This document shows positions 54,824-63,510 of a DNA stretch of 64,000 bases, piece by piece. A program made the translations under genes and the position numbers. This stretch comes from Bacteroidota bacterium (GTDB lineage: Bacteria; Bacteroidota; Bacteroidia; Bacteroidales; F082): the NCBI GenBank assembly GCA_009773165.1, contig WOUZ01000001.1, positions 310,001-374,000 of the forward strand, in the 5' to 3' direction. The notes under the pieces were generated by a model. It was not told where the DNA came from. It saw nothing but the letters and a program-made list of their open reading frames with translations, and made no database searches. The stretch's first letter is position 1, and each line of letters starts with the position of its first letter.

Positions 54824-55693
54824 ATGGAAAACTGCCGTATCAGCATCGTTGTACCGGCCTACAATGAAGAGAATGCCATCAGGCATAGCCTCGACCGTAT
54901 CATCGAAATGAATTATCACAACCTTTATGAAGTAATTTATATTGACGATGGATCGACTGATGCAACATTTAAAATCATCAGCGAGTACCCGGTTAAATGC
55001 TACCAACATTATGTCAACAAGGGTTATGGTGCAGCTCTAAAAACAGGAATCAGGAAAGCGAAAGGTGAAAAAATTGTGATTCTCGACAGCGACGGGCAGC
55101 ATGATCCTTCCTATATTAATCAGTTAATTTCGATGCTTGACAGCCACGATATGGTAATTGGAGAACGCAGTGATGATTCGTTTCAGGTGAAAAGACGCCA
55201 ACGCGGAAAACGATTCATTCGTTTCATTGGCGAAACCCTAGTCGAGCAAAAACTACCAGATTATAATTCCGGCTTCAGAGGTTTCGATCGCAAACTTATT
55301 GCCGAAATGCTCCATATTATGCCTAACGGATTCTCGTTCTCAACCACATCAACTCTGGCATTTTTGAAAGAAGGCTACACCATCGGCACTTTCCCTATTA
55401 AAGTTGAAGAACGTATTGGGCGCAGCAGCAATGTAAAATTTATGAAAGACGGGTCAAAAACCATCTTGCTTCTTTTGCGTATCATCATGCTTTTCAACCC
55501 ATTAAAGATTTTCTTCCCTTCGAGTATCCTTATTTTTACTCTTGGCATTAGCTGGGGCATCATCGGGTATTTTACTGTTGGAAGATTTCCCAACAGCGCT
55601 ACACTCATAAGTGTAATGGGGATGCTGGTGTTTTTTATTGGGTTGCTTGCCGATCAAATTGCTATGCTTAACCGAACAAAGCAGAGCCAATGA
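54824..55693 (+). CDS. Family 2 glycosyltransferase, membrane-anchored
   Basis: A 289-residue GT-A enzyme when started at 54824 (MENCRISIVVPAYNEENAIRHSL). Motifs are VVPAYNEE, YIDDGSTDAT and ILDSDGQHDPSYI (the DxD-like metal site), with a C-terminal pair of membrane helices (about 215-275). This is the dolichol-phosphate-mannose synthase/DPG synthase type, which typically loads a sugar onto polyprenyl phosphate at the inner membrane. It is first in a run of six tightly spaced genes, its stop overlapping the next ATG by four bases. Confidence 0.9.
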   Translation: MENCRISIVVPAYNEENAIRHSLDRIIEMNYHNLYEVIYIDDGSTDATFKIISEYPVKCYQHYVNKGYGAALKTGIRKAKGEKIVILDSDGQHDPSYINQLISMLDSHDMVIGERSDDSFQVKRRQRGKRFIRFIGETLVEQKLPDYNSGFRGFDRKLIAEMLHIMPNGFSFSTTSTLAFLKEGYTIGTFPIKVEERIGRSSNVKFMKDGSKTILLLLRIIMLFNPLKIFFPSSILIFTLGISWGIIGYFTVGRFPNSATLISVMGMLVFFIGLLADQIAMLNRTKQSQ

Positions 55694-56427
55694 GAAACTA
55701 TCAATTTTCAGATCATAAAAACCACTGGAAAGACAGTGATGTAGAAGCACATTGGGATCGTGTTGCGGGGATATATGTGGCCGAAAACAATAAAGTCAAG
55801 GCTGCTCACGATCAGCGTTTTCACGAGAGCATGTTACATCTCAGGCTTTCTGGCGCACATAACATCCTCAATATCACGAGTCGCGATGCAGAGGCTGAAG
55901 ACTACATAAAAAAACAATATCCCAACGTGAGTATCACACATGCTGAGATCTCAGCAGGGTTAATGGCAGAGGCTTTACGATTACGTCCTGGAATTCAGCA
56001 GCAGAAAATCCAAAGCTACAGCAACCTGCCGTTCGAAGACAATAGTTTTGATCGCATATTAAGCCTCGAAACGCTTGAACATGTTGCTGATCCTATGGCT
56101 TTTTTAAACGAATTACAACGTATCAGCAAGCCTGAAGCACTGCTTGTTTTAAGTTGTCCGCCTGCAACAAGCGAGATACCTTATCAACTATATACCTCGC
56201 TTTTTGGAGGGCACGGCGAAGGACCTCACCGGTTTTTAGCTTCGGCTGAGGTGAAAGTTATGTTCAGCAAGAGCAGATGGAAACTCCTGTTTCACAAAGG
56301 AACAGTACTTTTTCCTGTGGGACCTCCTGCTTTTCAACAACTTGGTGAGCGCATCATAAACGCATTTCAGGGAAGCCTGCTGGCCGAATTAGGAATCAGA
56401 CAATTTTTTGTGTGTGAAAAGTACTGA
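55690..56427 (+). CDS. SAM-dependent methyltransferase-like protein
   Basis: A 245-residue class I methyltransferase-like protein. The second half of the fold is clear: LPFEDNSFDRILSLETLEHVADP (motif II/III region) and the LQRISKPEALLVLSCPP strand. The SAM-binding motif I, normally DxGxGxG, is replaced by ILNITSRDAEAE (59-70), with no glycines, so SAM binding in the usual way is doubtful. It could act on a sugar or lipid, or be a non-methylating relative. Coupled to the glycosyltransferase by an ATGA overlap. Confidence 0.8.
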   Translation: MRNYQFSDHKNHWKDSDVEAHWDRVAGIYVAENNKVKAAHDQRFHESMLHLRLSGAHNILNITSRDAEAEDYIKKQYPNVSITHAEISAGLMAEALRLRPGIQQQKIQSYSNLPFEDNSFDRILSLETLEHVADPMAFLNELQRISKPEALLVLSCPPATSEIPYQLYTSLFGGHGEGPHRFLASAEVKVMFSKSRWKLLFHKGTVLFPVGPPAFQQLGERIINAFQGSLLAELGIRQFFVCEKY

Positions 56428-57730
56428 TCAATTGCAGAAAATTATCCGTGGCGGCTTGTGTAACCGTTGCGGCAGTTGCGTAGGCCTTTCTGATGGTAAG
56501 ATTGTCTTTGACAATAAAGAAGGACGTTACCTTCCGCAAATCATTGCAGAGCCTGATGAACCAACAATGCAGCTAATTTTGAAAGCATGCAGCGGAAAGA
56601 GCTTCGATTTCCCAGCCTACCGCGAACATATCTATGGTAACGATACCGCATTTCATAGTTACACAGGCTCATACAAAAGTATCAGCATTGGTTTTGCCCC
56701 CGATACAGATATCAGGCTCAATGCAGCAAGTGGAGGTATCATCAGCGCCATTTTGATTTATCTGTTGGAGAAAACTCTGATTCAGGGAGCTGTAGTTTTA
56801 GGCATGTCAAAAACCAACCCATGGCTTACCCAACCCTTTATCGCTACAACAAGGGAGCAAATTATGGAAGCTTCCCAAAGCAAATATATTCTTTCGTCAG
56901 TGAATGAAATTCTCCCTGAAATCGGAGCTTTCGATGGTCGATTGGCTTATGTAGGTTTACCCGGACAGGTTCAATCACTACGTGTGTTGCAAAAAGAGAG
57001 ACATCCCTGGGTACAAAATATCGACTATATTTTTGGGCCGTTTTATGGTAACACATTGCATTTCAGTTCGATAAAAAGCTTCCTGAGGTCTTATGGTGAG
57101 AAAGATTACCATAAAATTCAAAAACTCTATTTCAGGTACGGTGAATGGCCTGGAAATATGCGGGTGGAGTTAAACGATGGTAAGGTGTTTCAATTGAAAA
57201 AATTCTATGCCAACTATCTCATCCCCTTTCATATCGTAAAAAATAGTCTGATTTGTACCGATCTAACCAATGAATTTACAGATGTTTCTGGCGGAGATGC
57301 ATGGGCTCCTGTATACGAAGAGCGTGGAAAAGGTTTTTCGATGGTGCTGGCACGTTCCTCCAAAGGTCAGCAACTTGTTGAAGCTATGACGAATGAAGGT
57401 TGGCTAAGCACGACACCTCTTGATTTGGAAACGTCCATTGCAATGCATTCACATGGGTATGACCTTAAAAAACGAGGGGCTTTTATCCGAATGAAATTCA
57501 TGCGACTGCTTGGAAAACCAACGCCTGATTACGGTTATTCTATTACTGGATTTGGTTTTTCCCGCTATCTGATGGAAATTGTGATTGATAGCCTTTTTGT
57601 TGTACTCGGGACCTCTTTTGCCCGCCGCATCGTGGAGCTGTTACCTCCCACCTTTGTTGGAAATCTTTTTGAAAAGAGCCGTGATATCTGGAAGAAATCC
57701 ACAAAAAACATCAAAAGACAAGATCTGTGA
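56414..57730 (+). CDS. FrhB/FdhB-like Fe-S flavoprotein reductase (F420 hydrogenase beta family)
   Basis: About 438 residues. There is no early ATG: the first internal Met lies beyond the Cys motif, so GTG at 56414 (or TTG at 56408) must be the start, overlapping the previous gene by 14 bases. The N terminus has Cys16, Cys19 and Cys22 (LCNRCGSCVG), a partial 4Fe-4S motif. AASGGIISAILIYLLE and YVGLPGQVQSLRVLQ are typical of the FrhB N-terminal and C-terminal domains, and VSGGDAWAP lies near the flavin site. Relatives transfer electrons from ferredoxin to organic substrates. In glycan loci they sit beside sugar-modifying genes, where they may reduce a sugar or lipid intermediate. The organism need not have F420. 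Confidence 0.82.
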   Translation: MKSTDQLQKIIRGGLCNRCGSCVGLSDGKIVFDNKEGRYLPQIIAEPDEPTMQLILKACSGKSFDFPAYREHIYGNDTAFHSYTGSYKSISIGFAPDTDIRLNAASGGIISAILIYLLEKTLIQGAVVLGMSKTNPWLTQPFIATTREQIMEASQSKYILSSVNEILPEIGAFDGRLAYVGLPGQVQSLRVLQKERHPWVQNIDYIFGPFYGNTLHFSSIKSFLRSYGEKDYHKIQKLYFRYGEWPGNMRVELNDGKVFQLKKFYANYLIPFHIVKNSLICTDLTNEFTDVSGGDAWAPVYEERGKGFSMVLARSSKGQQLVEAMTNEGWLSTTPLDLETSIAMHSHGYDLKKRGAFIRMKFMRLLGKPTPDYGYSITGFGFSRYLMEIVIDSLFVVLGTSFARRIVELLPPTFVGNLFEKSRDIWKKSTKNIKRQDL

Positions 57731-58698
57731 CACCCGAAATCATGCCATCAGAAATAAAAACCCGGCCAGGTCTTTTAAAACGACTGTTTTGGCTGATGCG
57801 ACTGTTTGGTATTATTTTATTTGTTGTCATTCTTTTGAAAGTTGATTTGAAAGATGTTGCTAAACAGCTGTCACTTACCGATGGATGGTTGCTTGCAGCA
57901 GGCTTATCGTTTCAGCTTATAGTATTGGCAGCCAAAGGAATAAGGTGGCATTTGATGAATGCTGGTAAAAACGAATGGATTTACTGGAAACAAAGTCTTG
58001 GCCGATTTTACGAGAGCTATGCAATTGGCGTTGTTACTCCTGCCCGAATGGGCGAGCTACTCAAAGCCGGTCACGAAAAAGGTTCAGGCAGCATTTTCAC
58101 CTCTGTGATAAGGGTAGTGGCCGAAAGGGGATTGGATATTGGTGTTTTTGTAATTTTATCCGGGTTATCGGTACTATCAGGCGCGTATTTAAAGTGGCCG
58201 GTAATTTACAGTAGCATGATCATTTTCAGCGGACTGGCTTTTCTTATCATATCCATGTTATTGTTAGCTTCTTCCAAATTTAATGTGCTGGTAAACAAAC
58301 TGGTACATTTACTTCCTGGAAAAATGAAAACGCTGCATTTCGCTCATAAGAGTTTTTCGGGTTCAACCTCAGCGCTCATTATCACCTTGAGTCTTCTATC
58401 AAACATCAGCTATTTCATTTCGTGTTATTTTCTCGCACTTTCTACAGGCCTCGAAGCAGGATTTATCTGGACATCGGGTGCAGTAGCAGTTTCAGGTTTA
58501 TTGAACATGTTACCTGTTACTATTATGGGTGTTGGAACACGTGAACTGACTTTTCTTTACATTTTCAGTAGTTACCCGCAATCAATCGTTCTCTCATTTT
58601 CATTTTTAGTAGTGCTGATAGCTCAAATTGGCGGCGGACTGATTTCTTTAGCAGCCGGCCAACTCTTCCTTCATTCAAATACACGCAAAAAATCATGA
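57727..58698 (+). CDS. Flippase-like membrane protein (LPG synthetase transmembrane domain family)
   Basis: A 323-residue integral membrane protein with about eight hydrophobic helices. KGIRWHLMNAGKNEWIYWKQSLGRFYESYAIGVVTPARMGELLKA (the W-x-x-L...TPAR-x-GE segment) is the signature of the AglD/MprF-type flippase-like family, and MLPVTIMGVGTRELTFLYIF the conserved C-terminal part. Such proteins occur with polyprenyl-linked sugar genes. The GTG at 57727 overlaps the preceding stop (GTGA); an ATG at 57742 is the alternative. Its stop overlaps the next gene by four bases. Confidence 0.85.
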   Translation: MTPEIMPSEIKTRPGLLKRLFWLMRLFGIILFVVILLKVDLKDVAKQLSLTDGWLLAAGLSFQLIVLAAKGIRWHLMNAGKNEWIYWKQSLGRFYESYAIGVVTPARMGELLKAGHEKGSGSIFTSVIRVVAERGLDIGVFVILSGLSVLSGAYLKWPVIYSSMIIFSGLAFLIISMLLLASSKFNVLVNKLVHLLPGKMKTLHFAHKSFSGSTSALIITLSLLSNISYFISCYFLALSTGLEAGFIWTSGAVAVSGLLNMLPVTIMGVGTRELTFLYIFSSYPQSIVLSFSFLVVLIAQIGGGLISLAAGQLFLHSNTRKKS

Positions 58699-59666
58699 AA
58701 AACAACCTCATAATCACAGGAGCTAATGGCTATCTGGGACATTACATCGTTCAAGAAGCTGTGCGTCAAGGATATGGTGTTATCGCATGTTATTTTCCAC
58801 ATTTCGCATCTGTACGGATTGATCATCCGTCAGTTCAATATGTTGAAATGGATATTACACAACAGGAACAAAAAAATCTTTCTGAAAGCATTAATGGGAA
58901 AACAGTTTCAGCCATTATAAATGCAGCTGCCTTGCTTGGGAGTTCCGATTTTCAGGCCAATGAAAAAGTAAACACTTTTGGCGTTCAGAATATGATGGAT
59001 TTTGCAAGAGCACATGGAATTGAGCGTTTCATTCAAATCAGCAGTGTTGTAGTGATGAAACAGATAAAAGGCCCTTATGGCATCACAAAACTGAAAGGAC
59101 AGGAACTATTAACAGCATCTGGACTTAGTTATACTGTATTTATTCCAGCATTGATCATGGGACCTGAAAGTCTTGGGCTGAACAGGGTTTTGAAGAACGT
59201 TTTTCGATTTCCCTTGTTTGTTCCGCTCATTGGAAGAGGAAAAGAAACTCAACATCCGGTTTATGTGAAAGACTTCGCATGGGCAATTTTATCAGCCGTT
59301 GCTTCAGAAAACACCAAAAGAAAAACCTATCAGATTGCAGGCGACCGTGTTATATCTTTTAAGGATTTTATACAGTTAATCCTCAAACATTATCATAAGC
59401 GGCGTATTTTTGTACCCGTACCGGTTGTTGTTGCCAAAGCATTGGGTATGTTGTTTCAAAAAATTCAGAAAGTCCCATTGTTTACGGCGGAACATGTAAA
59501 AGGAATCCTTCAGGATTCTAATTTAGATACTGAGGCCTTGAGAAAAGATTTGGGCTATGTGCCAACTCCTTTTGAAAAAGCCTTAAATGATTCATTGAAA
59601 GTAATTGGTAATCAATGGAATCAGATGCTGAAACCCAGAGATGAGAAAACAATCCGTATGAAGTAG
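58695..59666 (+). CDS. NAD-dependent epimerase/dehydratase
   Basis: A 323-residue extended SDR with GANGYLGHYI (residues 9-18, GxxGxxG) and Tyr-x-x-x-Lys in GPYGITKLKG, preceded by the ISSVVV strand. The C-terminal half resembles 3-beta-HSD or sugar-nucleotide reductases (HPVYVKDFAWAI, YQIAGDRVISFKDFI). It could oxidise, reduce or epimerise a nucleotide sugar or lipid-linked sugar. Coupled to the flippase-like gene by an ATGA overlap. Confidence 0.85.
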   Translation: MKNNLIITGANGYLGHYIVQEAVRQGYGVIACYFPHFASVRIDHPSVQYVEMDITQQEQKNLSESINGKTVSAIINAAALLGSSDFQANEKVNTFGVQNMMDFARAHGIERFIQISSVVVMKQIKGPYGITKLKGQELLTASGLSYTVFIPALIMGPESLGLNRVLKNVFRFPLFVPLIGRGKETQHPVYVKDFAWAILSAVASENTKRKTYQIAGDRVISFKDFIQLILKHYHKRRIFVPVPVVVAKALGMLFQKIQKVPLFTAEHVKGILQDSNLDTEALRKDLGYVPTPFEKALNDSLKVIGNQWNQMLKPRDEKTIRMK

Positions 59667-59689
59667 ATGATGAAGAATTCCATTTTAAT

Positions 59690-61570
59690 ATGAGCAAATT
59701 AATCGCGTTGTATAAAACCCTTCACGGCAGGATGTGCTTTTTACAAAGTCGTATTACGCCTTCTATAGCAGTCATCATCCTTTTGGGTATTGCAACAATA
59801 TGGACAAATTTCAACAACCATCTGTGGAAAGAAAAACACGGTGTTGTGATTCATGACGTGGTAGGTTATTACAGCTATCTGCCTGCAGCAGTGATTCATC
59901 AGGATATGAAATTTGATTTTGTCATCTCACAACCAGAGTATTATTATGGGCATGTGATGCGTTTACGCACTCCCGATGGTGGTATTTATCAAAAAATGAC
60001 GATGGGTCTTGCGATGCTTTATCTGCCATTTTTCCTCATTGGTCATGTACAGGCACTCCTTACGGGTGCTCCGGCAACAGGTGTTAGCGAACCTTATTTT
60101 TTCTGGCTGGTTTTCAGCTCCATGACTTATGCTTTTATAGGCTTACTGCTTCTTCGAAAAATCATGCTGCGTTTTTTCAACGAAAAACTAATAGCATTCA
60201 TTTTGATGATCATCGTTGCCGGAACAAATCTCTTCTACTACATCACTCTTGAGGCTGCCATGTCGCATGCTTACAACTTTTTTCTTTTCATACTTTTTGT
60301 ATGGCTTACCATGCGATGGCACGAAAAGCCAACACTTTCAACTAGTATTTATGCAGGTCTGACTTATGGCCTTATCGGACTCATACGGCCAACCAACGGG
60401 CTGATTGCCGTCTTTTTTCTGTTGTATAACGTCACCACTTTCCAACAGCTAACCCCTCGGTTACACCTATTTATCCGTGAGTGGAAAATGATTCTGGCCA
60501 TTATTTTTTCTGCATTTATTGTTGTGCTTCCACAATTGGTATTTTGGAAAGTAAACACCGGTAGTTGGTTTTTTTACACCTATGGTGAAGAAGGGTTTTT
60601 CTTTAACAATCCTCAGATTTGGCGTGGACTGTTCAGCTATCGCAAAGGATGGTTGCTCTACACTCCTGTAATGATTTTTGCTTTAGCCGGAATTTTCACC
60701 TTACGTAAACGAGTCCCTTCTTTTTTTGTACCTGTGCTCGTTTTTGTGATTTTGAACACTTATGTTGTTTTCAGCTGGTGGGATTGGTCGTATGGAGGAA
60801 GTTTTGGTTCGCGCCCTATGATTGATTCCTACGGATTGATGGCGGTTTCTCTCGCATCTTTTACTCAAACAGTACTGAATCGAAAACGCTTAGCGGGTAT
60901 TCTGCTTCAGCTGATTATGGTGTTGATGATGGCATTTAGTATTTTTCAAATCCTTCAGTATAAATACGCAACCTTGCATTATGCCTTCATGACCAAAGAA
61001 GCCTATTGGCATGGCTTTGGCAAATTGAAAGCTGATGCTGAGTTATACGATCTTCTCGAATCGATGGATTATCCAATGCTTAAAAAAGGGATCTATAAAA
61101 CAAGGCCAACTCTGCGCCACACTATTGGTCCCGATGTAATAAATGATTTTGAATCACTTAGCCCTGACAGCAATCATTTCATGTCACCCGATCAGCATTA
61201 TAAGTTTGTAAGTTTTGGTAATCAAAGCAACCTTGAAGCCCGAAGTGGTACTCATTCAGCACTTTTAACCGGTGAAAAAGCATTTTCGTCAGGCATTAAC
61301 TTTCCGGTTAAGCCGGGACAGAAATATTTTGTAAGTGCCTGGAAAAAACCTGCAGACAGCGATGGATCACTTGTTTTTTCAACGGCAGATGCCAAATTGA
61401 TCTATTTACCAAAAAGCGAAATCGACTCTACCGACAATCATGGCTGGGGTAGAATCAGCTTGGAAGTTACTATCCCAGACGATTTTAATAACTGGTGCAA
61501 GGTATATGTTTGGAATAAATCACAAGATTCACTGTATTTTGATGATCTTCAAATAATTAAGCTTAAATAG
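59690..61570 (+). CDS. Polytopic membrane protein with C-terminal beta domain, probable glycosyltransferase-like
   Basis: A 626-residue protein with about ten membrane helices (about 22-440) and a C-terminal domain of about 150 residues resembling a jelly-roll (VINDFESLSPDSNHFM ... SLYFDDLQIIKLK). The HDVVGYYSYLPAAVIHQDMKFDF stretch in the first outer loop is acidic and Tyr-rich, as in GT-C transferases that take sugars from polyprenyl phosphate; SWWDWSYGGSFGSRPMIDSYG is a second conserved-looking outer loop. It is the last gene of the glycan operon, 23 bases after the epimerase gene. It could add a sugar outside the inner membrane; the acceptor is unknown. Confidence 0.75.
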   Translation: MSKLIALYKTLHGRMCFLQSRITPSIAVIILLGIATIWTNFNNHLWKEKHGVVIHDVVGYYSYLPAAVIHQDMKFDFVISQPEYYYGHVMRLRTPDGGIYQKMTMGLAMLYLPFFLIGHVQALLTGAPATGVSEPYFFWLVFSSMTYAFIGLLLLRKIMLRFFNEKLIAFILMIIVAGTNLFYYITLEAAMSHAYNFFLFILFVWLTMRWHEKPTLSTSIYAGLTYGLIGLIRPTNGLIAVFFLLYNVTTFQQLTPRLHLFIREWKMILAIIFSAFIVVLPQLVFWKVNTGSWFFYTYGEEGFFFNNPQIWRGLFSYRKGWLLYTPVMIFALAGIFTLRKRVPSFFVPVLVFVILNTYVVFSWWDWSYGGSFGSRPMIDSYGLMAVSLASFTQTVLNRKRLAGILLQLIMVLMMAFSIFQILQYKYATLHYAFMTKEAYWHGFGKLKADAELYDLLESMDYPMLKKGIYKTRPTLRHTIGPDVINDFESLSPDSNHFMSPDQHYKFVSFGNQSNLEARSGTHSALLTGEKAFSSGINFPVKPGQKYFVSAWKKPADSDGSLVFSTADAKLIYLPKSEIDSTDNHGWGRISLEVTIPDDFNNWCKVYVWNKSQDSLYFDDLQIIKLK

Positions 61571-61900
61571 CAAATCCATAAGATTGTTTTATTGCAGCTT
61601 TTAATCTTGCTTTTTTTACTATAAAGACACAATTGAGGCTTCGATATAATATCTTTTTCTCTAACGAAACTTTCGCTCGGGATTTTCCCATTATATCCAT
61701 TTGTTTACCAACAAACGCAAGAAACAGAAGAAACCACGCATGTTTCTTAATAAATCCATCTTATCTAAGAATTAAAAGAAAAACCTACAGCTTTTTGTTT
61801 AATTTAGTGCCAAGTTTCATTGATTTGCAATTGGTTTTTCTGACTGATTTTCTGCAAATGAATGATAAACAGCAGATTTTAAACCAAAAAACAAAAGGTT
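61571..61900. other. Intergenic region before the leucine-degradation genes
   Basis: 330 bases, AT-rich. There is a weak AAGATT/AATCTT hairpin followed by a T run just after the glycan operon, and TTGATTTG, a near match to the -7 element, about 75 bases before the next gene. The 93-codon ORF here has no protein-like features. No RNA gene or repeat seen. Confidence 0.4.
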
Positions 61901-63508
61901 TTGTACACACTTAAAACAAAAATTGACGTTACCTCAGCTGAGTTTAAAAAGAATACTGACACCTTTCTCGCGCTGCTGAAAGAGGTAAAAACCTTGCAGA
62001 ATATTGCAACCAAGGGTGGTAACGAATTGTCTATCAATAAACATAAGGAGAGAGGGAAGCTTCTTGCACGTGAACGAATCAATCTGCTTCTCGACCGAAA
62101 TACCCCTTTTCTGGAGCTGTCGCCTTTAGCAGCACACGGGCTCTACGACAATGGCTTCCCTTCGGCTGGAATTGTAACAGGCATTGGGTTGATTCATGGA
62201 CGTGAAACCGTAATAATCGCAAACGATGCGACAGTTAAAGGCGGTACCTACATGCAATATACCATCAAAAAACACCTTCGGGCACAAGAGGTAGCGATGG
62301 AGAACAAATTGCCTTGTGTTTATATTGTTGATTCGGGAGGGGCGTTTTTACCTGAACAGGACACGGTTTTTCCTGATAAAGAACATTTTGGACGTTTCTT
62401 TTTTAATCAGGCACGGATGTCGGCTGCAGGAATCCCGCAAATAGCAATGGTAATGGGTTCCTGCACGGCAGGTGGTGCTTATGTACCGGCCATGAGCGAT
62501 GAGACAATTATCGTCAAAAACCAGGGTACAATTTTTTTGGGAGGTCCTCCTCTTGTGAAAGCTGCTACAGGTGAAGAAGTTACAGCAGAAGAACTTGGCG
62601 GGGCAGATGTTCATACCGCCATCTCGGGCGTTGCAGATCATTTTGCTGAAAACGAAATGCATGCCATTGCAATCTGTCGTAATATCTTCGAAACATTGAA
62701 GCCTGCTACAAAACAGCAGCTTGAACTTCGCAGTCCCGAAGAGCCTCTCTACGATCCAATTGAATTATATGGCTTAGCCCCTGTCGATCTTCGAAAACTT
62801 GTCGACCCACGCGAAATCATTATGCGCATGGTGGATGGTAGTCGTTTTCAGGAATTTAAAGCCCGTTATGCAACTACCGTGGTAACAGGCTTTGCATATA
62901 TTATGGGTTTCCCGGTTGGTATTATAGCCAATTTCGGTGTCTTGTTTTCTGAGTCAGCACTTAAAGTAACGCACTTCATCGAGTTGTGCACTGCACGAAA
63001 CATACCGCTGGTATTTTTACAGAACATCACCGGCTTCATGGTTGGTAAGGATTTTGAAAGAGGCGGTATTGCCAAAGATGGAGCAAAAATGGTTCATGCT
63101 GTTTCAAACGCCAACGTTCCTAAGTTTACGATCATTTTTGGAGGATCATTTGGAGCAGGCAATTACGGAATGGCAGGCAGAGCCTTTAGTCCACGATTAT
63201 TGTTTATGTGGCCCAATGCAAAAATCTCTGTTATGGGAGGTGAGCAAGCCGCCAACGTGCTCGTTACCGTGAAACAAGATCAATATGCTGAGAAAGGACA
63301 AACTATGCCAGATGATGAAAGACTGAAATTATATGCTTCTATTCTTTCAAAATATGAGCGTGAAGGTGCAGCTCTTTATTCAACAGCGCGCTTATGGGAC
63401 GATGGTATCATCGACCCAGTTGACACACGAAAGATACTGGCAATGGGGATAGCCTCTGCAATCAATCAGCCTTTCCCACCACAACAATATGGTGTTTTCA
63501 GAATGTAG
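61901..63508 (+). CDS. liuB: Methylcrotonyl-CoA carboxylase beta (carboxyltransferase) subunit
   Basis: A 535-residue acyl-CoA carboxylase transferase, the usual size of MCC beta. [16 protein letters not shown] and [27 protein letters not shown] open the domain. [37 protein letters not shown] is the acyl-CoA/biotin site signature of MCC rather than propionyl-CoA carboxylase. No ATG occurs before the conserved part: an in-frame stop lies at 61880-61882 and the first in-frame start-like codon is TTG at 61901. With the biotinylated alpha subunit (not in the window) it converts 3-methylcrotonyl-CoA to 3-methylglutaconyl-CoA in leucine breakdown. The hydratase for the next step follows after two bases. 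Confidence 0.9.
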   Translation: MYTLKTKIDVTSAEFKKNTDTFLALLKEVKTLQNIATKGGNELSINKHKERGKLLARERINLLLDRNTPFLELSPLAAHGLYDNGFPSAGIVTGIGLIHGRETVIIANDATVKGGTYMQYTIKKHLRAQEVAMENKLPCVYIVDSGGAFLPEQDTVFPDKEHFGRFFFNQARMSAAGIPQIAMVMGSCTAGGAYVPAMSDETIIVKNQGTIFLGGPPLVKAATGEEVTAEELGGADVHTAISGVADHFAENEMHAIAICRNIFETLKPATKQQLELRSPEEPLYDPIELYGLAPVDLRKLVDPREIIMRMVDGSRFQEFKARYATTVVTGFAYIMGFPVGIIANFGVLFSESALKVTHFIELCTARNIPLVFLQNITGFMVGKDFERGGIAKDGAKMVHAVSNANVPKFTIIFGGSFGAGNYGMAGRAFSPRLLFMWPNAKISVMGGEQAANVLVTVKQDQYAEKGQTMPDDERLKLYASILSKYEREGAALYSTARLWDDGIIDPVDTRKILAMGIASAINQPFPPQQYGVFRM

Positions 63509-63510
63509 CC

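Noticed and set aside
61633-61914. 93-residue ORF before liuB
   Set aside because: No recognisable start context, motif or composition; it overlaps the liuB start.
61901-63508. Propionyl-CoA carboxylase beta subunit
   Set aside because: Length and the [28 protein letters not shown] segment fit methylcrotonyl-CoA carboxylase, and a methylglutaconyl-CoA hydratase follows.
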